From NCBI GenBank assembly GCA_023139025.1, contig JAGLOH010000072.1:1-8570 (forward strand): a stretch of DNA of 8,570 nucleotides. The letters are read 5' to 3'. The notes beneath the pieces are model-generated. The model saw only the letters and a program-made list of their open reading frames with translations, made no database searches and was not told the origin of the DNA. Position numbers and translations under genes: made by a program. Positions within the stretch are counted from its first letter, which is position 1. Each line of letters begins with the position of its first letter. The stretch is from Candidatus Heimdallarchaeota archaeon. Its GTDB lineage: Archaea; Asgardarchaeota; Heimdallarchaeia; Heimdallarchaeales; Heimdallarchaeaceae. Positions 1 through 5,385 of the stretch are shown here, one piece after another.

Positions 1-2
1 TC

Positions 3-302
3 CACGGGTATATGTCTAAAAAGGAAGTAGTATCTGAACTACTTGATATGGGTTTCTGCTTTTCATTTGGATTCAAACATATAAAGATAGAGGAACTTAA
101 GAGGATAATTGAAATCACTCCATTGGAACAAATACTTGCTGAAACAGATTCTCCTTATCAATTAATGGAATCCCCTAAAAAATTTATTCTTCCTGAAAAT
201 GTGGTTCTAGTAACAGATGGGATTGCTATTATAAAGGAAGTTAAGACAGAAGTTTTTGCTAATCAGGTAATGAGAAACGCTAGAGAACTTTTTAGGTTCT
301 AG
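3..302 (+). CDS. TatD-family metal-dependent hydrolase, C-terminal part (5' end outside the window)
   Basis: The reading frame is open to the left edge, so this is the last 99 codons of a longer gene. TatD proteins are TIM-barrel metal-dependent hydrolases of about 250-270 residues, often described as 3'-5' DNases. The visible segment fits the C-terminal third. A His-Gly-Tyr just before the first Met sits where the family has its HxFxG histidine. About 43 residues after that Met comes ETDSPY, the classic ETDSPY/L motif whose Asp binds a catalytic metal. The tail ending NQVMRNARELFRF matches the family's closing 'N.r.lF' helix. The Met at 12 is internal and not a true start. The gene converges on the DinB-like gene downstream. 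The family call is firm; the exact substrate cannot be told from this fragment. Confidence 0.88.
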   Translation, partial: HGYMSKKEVVSELLDMGFCFSFGFKHIKIEELKRIIEITPLEQILAETDSPYQLMESPKKFILPENVVLVTDGIAIIKEVKTEVFANQVMRNARELFRF

Positions 303-376
303 ATCCAACATTTATGATTAAAAATTACCAGCTTTGAATTTCTTTCTCTCTGTTAACTTTTGAACTCTCTATATGC

Positions 377-480
377 ACCCTTCCAAGAAGGGTATTATTT
401 CCAAACATTTGTAATTAATTATCCTAACGAGAAGGATGACTTAACAAGAAGTATAGATTATCCAAGAAGGAAGGATAATC
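377..480. repeat. cluster of three inverted repeats between convergent genes
   Basis: The 194-bp spacer (303-496) between the convergent TatD-like and DinB-like genes holds no convincing ORF but three stem-forming palindromes in a row. ACCCTTC (377-383) pairs with GAAGGGT (387-393) around a CAA loop. ATCCT (421-425) pairs with AGGAT (433-437). GATTATCC (456-463) pairs perfectly with GGATAATC (473-480) around a 9-nt loop. The 10-mer TCCAAGAAGG recurs at 382-391 and 461-470, so the first and third elements share sequence as well as shape. No long T-run follows any stem, so they are not textbook terminators. Possible roles are 3'-end protection or processing of the two converging transcripts, a protein-binding site, or a small structured RNA. 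The stems are seen directly; the roles are inference. Confidence 0.55.
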
Positions 481-496
481 CAATAAGATAGGTGGT

Positions 497-985
497 TTAA
501 TCACTCAATTTTTGCCACTTTATATTATTCATATTGTGATCTTTGGCAGTTTTAGAAAGTTCTCCAACATGGGACATGGCATGTCTCATCACATAAGAGA
601 ATTTGTGAATCCGGCAGGAAAAACCCTTAGAAGCAAAACCATCTTCCTCTAGAAGTTCTTGATCACTAAATTTCTCTAAAGACTCAGACACTTTCTTTTG
701 AACTTTAGTCAAGTAATCTTCAAAAAACAATCTGTCCTTTGTTTGGATTCTTTGCTTTCCTTCTTCTTCAGAAAGTGCAGAGATTTCAGTCATAGGAACC
801 CAGTCTTCAGGTGAGTTGTTATAATGAAAATCCAAAGCTTCGATTATATGGAAAAGAGTATAGCCATACATCCAGTTATTGTGAACCTCTTTCCAATAAT
901 CTCCATCAATCTTAGTAACTGCAACATTCAACATTTTGAAAGTTGCCTCCATTTCAAGTTTAATAGTCTTAGATAAAGCAGTCAT
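497..985 (-). CDS. DinB/YfiT-like four-helix putative metalloenzyme
   Basis: A 162-residue protein is read from the ATG at 985. It fits the DinB/YfiT superfamily of four-helix bundles of about 150-180 residues that bind a divalent metal through three histidines; some members are thiol-dependent S-transferases. Candidate ligands are His46 (HIIEALDFH, helix 2) plus His135 and His139 in RHAMSHVGEL, matching the family's HxxxHxGEL-like signature near the C-terminus. The frame also extends to a TTG at 1039 (18 more residues). The ATG is preferred because the best TATA-like box (1039-1046) would place the transcript start near 1017, downstream of that TTG, and because the extra residues do not resemble the fold. 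The substrate is unknown; despite the name, a role in DNA damage cannot be assumed. The gene is divergent from the zinc-ribbon gene. Confidence 0.72.
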   Translation of the reverse strand: MTALSKTIKLEMEATFKMLNVAVTKIDGDYWKEVHNNWMYGYTLFHIIEALDFHYNNSPEDWVPMTEISALSEEEGKQRIQTKDRLFFEDYLTKVQKKVSESLEKFSDQELLEEDGFASKGFSCRIHKFSYVMRHAMSHVGELSKTAKDHNMNNIKWQKLSD

Positions 986-1038
986 ATGGAAAATTACTAT
1001 TAATAATTCTTGAAGGTGTAGGTTTACCAAAAATTGCA

Positions 1039-1046
1039 ATATTTAA
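1039..1046 (-). promoter_or_regulatory. possible TATA-like box for the DinB-like gene
   Basis: On the minus strand TTAAATAT lies about 57 nt upstream of the chosen ATG. This would give a leader of roughly 30 nt if transcription starts 25 nt downstream. A second AT-rich stretch (997-1008) lies too close to the ATG. This is the weakest promoter call in the window. Confidence 0.3.
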
Positions 1047-1117
1047 TGACAAAATTGTTTAGTGTCAACCAGTCATATAATTATCGTCAAATAGAAGATT
1101 CAGAACTTAAATCGTCG

Positions 1118-1127
1118 TATTTAAAAA
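1118..1127 (+). promoter_or_regulatory. TATA-like box of the zinc-ribbon gene
   Basis: TATTTAAAAA is centred about 26 nt upstream of the GTG at 1149. That is the archaeal TATA-to-start distance, so the mRNA would begin at or next to the GTG (leaderless). The same spacing puts the upstream TTG at 1140 before the expected transcript start, which is the main reason for rejecting it as initiator. Confidence 0.6.
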
Positions 1128-1148
1128 CAAGCAAGCGGGTTGAGCTTT

Positions 1149-2102
1149 GTGCAAAATAGGAGCAATCGTTCTAGAGACATGGGAAAGGATCAATCAAGAA
1201 GAAAAACTCCAAGTCGTTCTAGAAACAAAACAGGTTCATCGTCTTATAGCAGGTCATCCAATAGATATGATTCTAGAGACAGAAGTCAGTCAGATAGAGG
1301 AACCAAGGAATTTCACACTGTAACTTGTGCTAAGTGTAAGAAAGAAACAACTGTACCGTTCAAGCCTTCAGGAATTAAACCCGTTTACTGCAGAGATTGT
1401 TTCCATGAGCAAAAGCCACAAGATGGTACTGTAAGACGATTATCTAGTCGTACTAGCAGTAGACCAGATCATCAATCTTCTAGCAGGTCTCGAGCAAGAT
1501 ATGACGCTAGAGTCAGAAGTCACACAGAAAGAGGGACACCGGAACTTTACACAACAACTTGTAGTAACTGCAATAGAAATACAACCGTACCGTTCAAACC
1601 AACAGGAACTAAACCAGTATACTGTAGAGAATGCTACAAAAAGCTAAAACCACAAGATGGATCAACTCCAGTAAGTCGATTTCCCAAGCGCTCTAAAAGC
1701 AGACCTAACTATCGTTCTTCTAGCAGATCTCCAGCAAGATTAGACTCTAGAGATAGAAAACATTCAGATAGAGAATCCATAGAACTCCATACTGTTATAT
1801 GTGACAAATGTAAGAAAGAAACAACTGTACCATTCAAACCAACAGGAACTAAACCCGTTTATTGTAAATCGTGTTTCCAAGATCCAAAACTAAAAGCTAA
1901 ATCTCCAAAAGAAACTACTACTGTACAAGATGAAGTTGATGAAGTTGTAGAAAGATTTGGTGATAGACCAGGTCCATATAGAGCAAACAAAAGGATGCAT
2001 CAAACTACTTGTAGAACATGTGATAAAGAGATACTGATACCTTTTAAGCCAAAAACTAACAAACCTATATATTGTCCAGATTGTTATAAAAAAGTAACTT
2101 GA
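1149..2102 (+). CDS. Arg/Ser-rich protein with four CxxC-x17-CxxC zinc ribbons
   Basis: A 317-residue protein is read from GTG 1149 (alternatives: TTG 1140, ATG 1179). It has four zinc ribbons, each CxxC, exactly 17 residues, CxxC: C60/C63/C81/C84, C138/C141/C159/C162, C218/C221/C239/C242 and C288/C291/C309/C312. Each carries the core VPFKPxGxKPVYC or a close variant. This is the small zinc-binding module known from archaea and some bacteria as the CxxC-x17-CxxC domain; its function is undefined. The ribbons are joined by disordered, strongly basic linkers full of RS/SR and RD dipeptides (about residues 1-50, 98-128, 178-208). The last linker (about 250-282) is instead mixed and partly acidic. 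The arrangement suggests binding to RNA, DNA or a ribonucleoprotein, by analogy with eukaryotic RS domains (inference). The first ten residues after the GTG already have the RS composition, which supports that start. The gene appears to be transcribed alone. Confidence 0.85.
   Translation: MQNRSNRSRDMGKDQSRRKTPSRSRNKTGSSSYSRSSNRYDSRDRSQSDRGTKEFHTVTCAKCKKETTVPFKPSGIKPVYCRDCFHEQKPQDGTVRRLSSRTSSRPDHQSSSRSRARYDARVRSHTERGTPELYTTTCSNCNRNTTVPFKPTGTKPVYCRECYKKLKPQDGSTPVSRFPKRSKSRPNYRSSSRSPARLDSRDRKHSDRESIELHTVICDKCKKETTVPFKPTGTKPVYCKSCFQDPKLKAKSPKETTTVQDEVDEVVERFGDRPGPYRANKRMHQTTCRTCDKEILIPFKPKTNKPIYCPDCYKKVT
1227..1910 (+). repeat. internal tandem repeat inside the zinc-ribbon gene (three units of RS linker plus ribbon)
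   Basis: Three adjacent units of about 234, 240 and 210 nt each encode an RS-rich linker, then R(Y/L)D(S/A)R, then a zinc ribbon. Ribbon spacing is 78 and 80 codons between the first three copies. The DNA itself is still similar in places, for example around 1477-1510 and 1717-1750 (both with a TCTTCTAGCAG core) and in the codons for VPFKP. This indicates duplication within the gene. The fourth ribbon (about 2010-2090) is more diverged and lacks the RS linker, so it may be the older copy. Confidence 0.7.
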
Positions 2103-2119
2103 TAGATGAGATTCAAGTA

Positions 2120-2146
2120 AGAAAGAAATTCACTTTCTCTTTTTTT
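2120..2146 (+). terminator. hairpin plus T7 terminator after the zinc-ribbon gene
   Basis: AGAAAG (2120-2125) can pair with CTTTCT (2133-2138) over a 7-nt loop, followed at once by seven Ts (2140-2146). It lies 18 nt after the TGA. T-tracts are the main intrinsic termination signal in archaea; the weak stem may be incidental. Confidence 0.55.
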
Positions 2147-2168
2147 ATGGTTTTCATAGGAAAAATTA

Positions 2169-2176
2169 TTATTTAG
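2169..2176 (+). promoter_or_regulatory. TATA-like box of the YkgJ-like gene
   Basis: TTATTTAG, preceded by an A-rich stretch (2161-2165) that could act as a BRE, is centred about 28 nt before the ATG at 2201. It implies a leaderless or nearly leaderless transcript separate from the zinc-ribbon gene, whose T-tract lies just upstream. Confidence 0.5.
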
Positions 2177-2200
2177 AACATCACTCTATTTTTTGAAATT

Positions 2201-3385
2201 ATGACTAGACTTCTCATTGATGAAGGATTACAGCAAAAAGCTGAAGAGGATCTCATGAAATTGATGATTGGAGAGAATCTGCAACCAGAATCCTTCTACT
2301 ACTCTCCTTATATTCTTAGAATGATCAATGAGAAGTTATTGGAAACTGGCATTAGTGTAGGACTTGGAGAAAAAACTGATAGAAGTATAATCGATACTTA
2401 CTGGAAAGATCTAACACTACCTATAGTTGTTGATGTAATAATACGAAGAATTGACGGTGTTAAAGTAAACTCTTCTCTCGAGTTAATAGTTTTAATAAAG
2501 GATGATACAACGAGATCAATAATCTGGGATGATTTGTATAGTTTAAAAAAAATGAAACCAAGAAACGAAAGAGTTTTTCGAGGAACATTTTCACAATTTG
2601 GAGATATTTCAATTGACGAAATTTTCAATCAGTTGCTTGAGATTTTAGAGAAACATTCTCTAAATTTCAAAGTAGAAAATTATATTCTAAATAGAGAACA
2701 AACATTAAAGGATAATATATTGTTTGAATCTATGTTTTCATCAAATATTAGTTTTTCTTGCTTGTCTTGCAATATGTGTGAGTTGCCTAGTAACTATTCA
2801 GTTAATCCTATACCAAATAAAAATGAGCAGCCTTTCCTAGAATTATTTACTGAGAAAAGGATATGTTTTCCTTCGAATTTAGCTTCTCTCACTCTAGATG
2901 AAGGAATAGAGATTTCTTCCCTAGTTAACAAAAGAATCGAAGAGTTTTGTTATCCTGTAATTTATCTAAAGAATAAGTCAGGAAATATTATTGATTTCCA
3001 ACTTGCTTTAAGGCAAAACAAAGGAGTCTGTGTCTTTCAAGATAGTAAAAAAGGGAAATGTACAATCCATGAAAGTAAACCTTTAAGCTGTTTTAGTTAC
3101 CCTTTCATGATACATAAGTTAGATAACAATCATTTTACTATTGAAGCAGATTTTTCTTGTCCAGGAATAAGAGAAGAAAGTCAGCTTCCTGAAAATCATT
3201 TTATGGACGAAATACGTAGAAGAATAGCTGAAGAAAAAATTACCGATTTAAGCTTCAAGGAAATTCTGTCTTTGAAATGGAATTTATCTGAATATTACAT
3301 AGATGGAGAAAGAGTCTTGCAAGATGAGATTAATGAAGCTACCAATTTCATCAGTGAAGAATTTAGTTCCAATAATGAACAATAG
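2201..3385 (+). CDS. YkgJ-type cysteine-cluster protein with an unrecognised N-terminal domain
   Basis: A 394-residue soluble protein. The C-terminal half matches the YkgJ (formerly UPF0153) family, thought to bind zinc or an iron-sulfur centre. It has CxxCxxC at C187/C190/C193, then a 'TLDEGIEIS' helix like the family's Leu-Asp-Ile segment, then GVCVFQ(x)nGKCTIHESKPLSCFSYPF with C277, C287 and C297, and a late C320. The usual cluster is CxxCxxCC; here the residue after C193 is Glu, so one ligand may be replaced by C222 or C320. YkgJ proteins are usually about 100-250 residues. The extra first ~180 residues look like a mixed alpha/beta domain with no family I recognise, containing only non-Cys residues until C187. 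The ATG is supported by the TATA spacing. The biochemical role is unknown. Confidence 0.75.
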   Translation: MTRLLIDEGLQQKAEEDLMKLMIGENLQPESFYYSPYILRMINEKLLETGISVGLGEKTDRSIIDTYWKDLTLPIVVDVIIRRIDGVKVNSSLELIVLIKDDTTRSIIWDDLYSLKKMKPRNERVFRGTFSQFGDISIDEIFNQLLEILEKHSLNFKVENYILNREQTLKDNILFESMFSSNISFSCLSCNMCELPSNYSVNPIPNKNEQPFLELFTEKRICFPSNLASLTLDEGIEISSLVNKRIEEFCYPVIYLKNKSGNIIDFQLALRQNKGVCVFQDSKKGKCTIHESKPLSCFSYPFMIHKLDNNHFTIEADFSCPGIREESQLPENHFMDEIRRRIAEEKITDLSFKEILSLKWNLSEYYIDGERVLQDEINEATNFISEEFSSNNEQ

Positions 3386-3393
3386 GGTTCAGA

Positions 3394-3400
3394 TTTTTTT
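3394..3400 (+). terminator. T7 tract after the YkgJ-like gene
   Basis: Seven Ts lie 8 nt after the TAG stop and about 20 nt before the next TATA-like box, with no clear stem. It is a likely archaeal T-tract terminator. Confidence 0.45.
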
Positions 3401-3420
3401 CAAAGTCTATTCACAAAAAC

Positions 3421-3428
3421 TATTTATA
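3421..3428 (+). promoter_or_regulatory. TATA-like box of the small membrane protein gene
   Basis: TATTTATA is centred about 33 nt before the ATG at 3458, so a leader of roughly 8 nt is expected. It is a near-perfect archaeal TATA box in the 72-bp gap between the two + strand genes. Confidence 0.62.
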
Positions 3429-3457
3429 GGTTGAAAAGTTAGATTCTAGGGTAAACG

Positions 3458-3907
3458 ATGGATTCAAGTCTTAGAAAAAAGTTAGCTGAAAAGTCTGTTT
3501 CAACAAAAAAAGCAGATAGATCTCCAGCTAGTAGAAAAGATGTTGCATATTTTTTTATCGCTGGCATTGTATGGTCTATAGTTTATCTCTTAATTCCCCT
3601 AATTGTGTGGATTGTTACTAGAGACTGGACTGGTACACTTTCACTTTGTGGGAAAATAGGTATAGGTATGATATTATTCAGCCTTCTTCTTTTAGCAGGT
3701 AGAGATAAACTTGGTGCTGTTACTGCAAGTAGATATGTTGCCACTGGGAAAAGCTCTGCAGATGCTCGAGTAGCTGAAACTAAACGTGAAGCAGCTAGAG
3801 AGAGTCTAGTTCTTCAGATAGTTGCACCTATAGGTGTTTGGTTGCTATTTTGGGGAATAATTTTTGTCGTACCTTTTGCATTTGGAGTACCTTTCTTAAT
3901 GAATTAA
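3458..3907 (+). CDS. small membrane protein of unknown function
   Basis: A 149-residue protein not recognised as any named family. The first 28 residues are polar and basic (many Lys, Arg and Ser), with no signal-peptide cleavage pattern. Hydrophobic segments follow at about 29-53, 60-80 and 120-146. The last contains Pro/Gly breaks (APIGVW, VPFAFGVPF) and could be one long helix or a re-entrant hairpin. Between the second and third segments is a polar loop of about 38 residues, rich in Ala, Lys, Arg and Glu (SSADARVAETKREAARES), that could be an amphipathic helix. By the positive-inside rule the N-terminus is probably cytoplasmic. A strong TATA-like box and an A/T-rich hairpin terminator bracket the ORF, which supports a real single-gene transcript. 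No functional link to the flanking genes is evident. Confidence 0.7.
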   Translation: MDSSLRKKLAEKSVSTKKADRSPASRKDVAYFFIAGIVWSIVYLLIPLIVWIVTRDWTGTLSLCGKIGIGMILFSLLLLAGRDKLGAVTASRYVATGKSSADARVAETKREAARESLVLQIVAPIGVWLLFWGIIFVVPFAFGVPFLMN

Positions 3908-3933
3908 AAAATGAGGGATCACCCTCTATTTTT
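3906..3933. terminator. bidirectional hairpin terminator between convergent genes
   Basis: GAGGG (3913-3917) pairs with CCCTC (3922-3926) around ATCA. On the + strand the stem is followed by TATTTTTC; on the - strand by ATTTTTTAATT. Thus one palindrome can serve both the membrane-protein gene (stop at 3907) and the acyltransferase-like gene, whose stop codon overlaps the stem's last base. Confidence 0.6.
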
Positions 3934-5317
3934 CTATTTTATTGGCTGACATTTCTGTTGTTTTTTCCACCCAATGTTCAGGAGTAACATTAATTACTCT
4001 GCCTTTCACATCCAAAAAGTCACCAAATAGTTTTGGTTTATCTTTCAGCTTTCGTTGAGAAGGTCTTTTCAAAATTAATGCGAACAGCCATTCTAAAGAT
4101 AAATTAAAGTTCCATTTTTCCCATAACCACATTATTCCGAACCACACAGAGATTTCAATTCCGATAAGCAGAAATGTCATCCCCGTACTTAATCCCCACA
4201 TAGTTCTAAATCCTTGATTTGGAAAGATAAAGTGTAATATGACCCTAAGTACAGCTTGTAATGATGCAAATGAATAGACTGATAGAGACAAAAATCCAAC
4301 TCTTCTGCTGAATCGTGACCATTTCAATCTCTTTTCCCAGTTAACTCCTTCGTTATATTCATGTCTATGCATCAATCCAATTACTAAAAACATTAACATT
4401 CCAATCGTCACAAAAACAAACCAAGTTGGGTGCGCATGGAAAATTACAAGTTGAAATGGATCAGATGGAATCTTTTCTACACCAAACAACCAAATCACAC
4501 CAAAAACTATTGACGCTCCAGCAAGACCATAACCCCAAAGAAGGAATTTTTCTTTCTTTGGTTTTTTCTCTTGAGAGAGATAGATTCCTAAAATTGAACC
4601 TACTGCACTATACCCAAAATGAGGCATCAATGGAGATTCCGTTGCAAGCATTTGATTCCCTAACATTCGAAGAATATAGTCCCACCAACCCTTATCACCA
4701 ATTTTGGTTAGAGATTGTCCTGAATGCAAATCAACTCCCCAGAAGACATTTGCAGCTTCGTAAGTAGCAGGAGCTGGGAAAATAAATAAGCAACCAATTA
4801 TAGCAAAAACAATTGACATCACTAGTGGTTTTTTTGTTTTCTCATTTGAAGTTAGGAAATAAAACAGAACAGCAGATATCATTATAGCCCAGGCTATATT
4901 AGCAAATTGATCAGCATGGTAAATATTCTGCCATTCAATAGAAGATGTACCAGTTTCTACCCATTCCTTGGATAATTGCCATTGTGCTAGAAATACATAA
5001 AAGAACATTGCCCATAACCAGAGAAGTAATCCTTTGAATAATTCTTGAACTAAAATCACCTCTCTCTTTATTCCCCTTCTCAGTTTCATATTCATAATCA
5101 GCATATGAACACAAGCACTAATTAACAAGAATAGGCCTCTCCAATGACCGAAAACAACAACTAAACCCATCATAATGTAACCTGAAGTATCAAGAAGTTC
5201 AGGTGTAGATTCAGCTATTCCTTCTACTTGACTTACTAACATGAAAGTATGAATTACTAAGTTACCTAGTATCGCCCATCCTCGAAGAATATCAAAGGAG
5301 ATGATTCTGCTAGCCAT
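3926..5317 (-). CDS. polytopic membrane acyltransferase-like protein (DUF418/HGSNAT-like)
   Basis: A 463-residue integral membrane protein with about ten hydrophobic segments (roughly 12-28, 44-74, 93-112, 138-156, 164-182, 234-248, 258-280, 294-315, 340-365, 376-400). It opens with RIISFDILRGWAILGNLVIH, the 'R..s.D.lRG.a' signature shared by DUF418/YeiB, DUF1624/HGSNAT and related membrane acyltransferases. The C-terminal part has a SLSVYSFASLQ segment and W(x)nLEWLFAL, which recalls DUF418, followed by a basic cytosolic tail of about 50 residues. Such proteins are thought to move acyl groups across or at the membrane, but no substrate can be named here. His23 and His71 lie in hydrophobic segments and are candidate functional residues. 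The start is firm: a TATA-like box lies 25 nt upstream of the ATG. The gene is expressed separately from the GNAT gene behind it. Confidence 0.72.
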   Translation of the reverse strand: MASRIISFDILRGWAILGNLVIHTFMLVSQVEGIAESTPELLDTSGYIMMGLVVVFGHWRGLFLLISACVHMLIMNMKLRRGIKREVILVQELFKGLLLWLWAMFFYVFLAQWQLSKEWVETGTSSIEWQNIYHADQFANIAWAIMISAVLFYFLTSNEKTKKPLVMSIVFAIIGCLFIFPAPATYEAANVFWGVDLHSGQSLTKIGDKGWWDYILRMLGNQMLATESPLMPHFGYSAVGSILGIYLSQEKKPKKEKFLLWGYGLAGASIVFGVIWLFGVEKIPSDPFQLVIFHAHPTWFVFVTIGMLMFLVIGLMHRHEYNEGVNWEKRLKWSRFSRRVGFLSLSVYSFASLQAVLRVILHFIFPNQGFRTMWGLSTGMTFLLIGIEISVWFGIMWLWEKWNFNLSLEWLFALILKRPSQRKLKDKPKLFGDFLDVKGRVINVTPEHWVEKTTEMSANKIEK

Positions 5318-5338
5318 AAATATTGGGTTTTGGAGGAG

Positions 5339-5347
5339 TATAAAATT
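5339..5347 (-). promoter_or_regulatory. TATA-like box of the membrane acyltransferase-like gene
   Basis: AATTTTATA on the minus strand is centred 25 nt before the ATG at 5317, predicting a leaderless mRNA. The purine-rich run just upstream (AGGAAAC) could include a BRE. Confidence 0.6.
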
Positions 5348-5363
5348 GTTTCCTATTTTTTTT

Positions 5364-5371
5364 AAAAAAAA
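5364..5371 (-). terminator. T8 tract after the GNAT gene
   Basis: Minus-strand reading gives eight Ts 14 nt after the TAA of the GNAT gene, directly followed by eight As (5356-5363), so the two form a 16-bp A/T palindrome. It is a likely T-tract terminator that insulates the next promoter. Confidence 0.5.
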
Positions 5372-5385
5372 GAGAGATGTGATTG

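Noticed and set aside
3..302. Complete 96-residue protein starting at ATG 12
   Set aside because: The frame is open upstream and the content matches only the C-terminal third of TatD, so the gene is cut by the window edge.
377..480. CRISPR array
   Set aside because: Only two copies of a 10-mer are present, the spacing is irregular, the elements are palindromic stems, and no cas genes lie nearby.
497..985. DNA-damage response role from the DinB name
   Set aside because: The superfamily is functionally diverse, and no damage-response element or partner gene is seen.
986..1039. N-terminal extension of the DinB-like protein to TTG 1039
   Set aside because: The likely transcript start falls downstream of the TTG, and the extra 18 residues do not fit the fold; ATG 985 is preferred.
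1227..1910. Non-coding tandem repeat
   Set aside because: The repeats are in frame and encode conserved zinc ribbons, so they are protein-level repeats.
2398..2628. Minus-strand ORF of 76 codons
   Set aside because: It lies wholly inside the YkgJ-like gene on the other strand and has no promoter or recognisable motif; antisense shadow.
4426..4767. Plus-strand ORF of 113 codons
   Set aside because: It lies inside the membrane acyltransferase-like gene, whose signature and start are well supported; antisense shadow.
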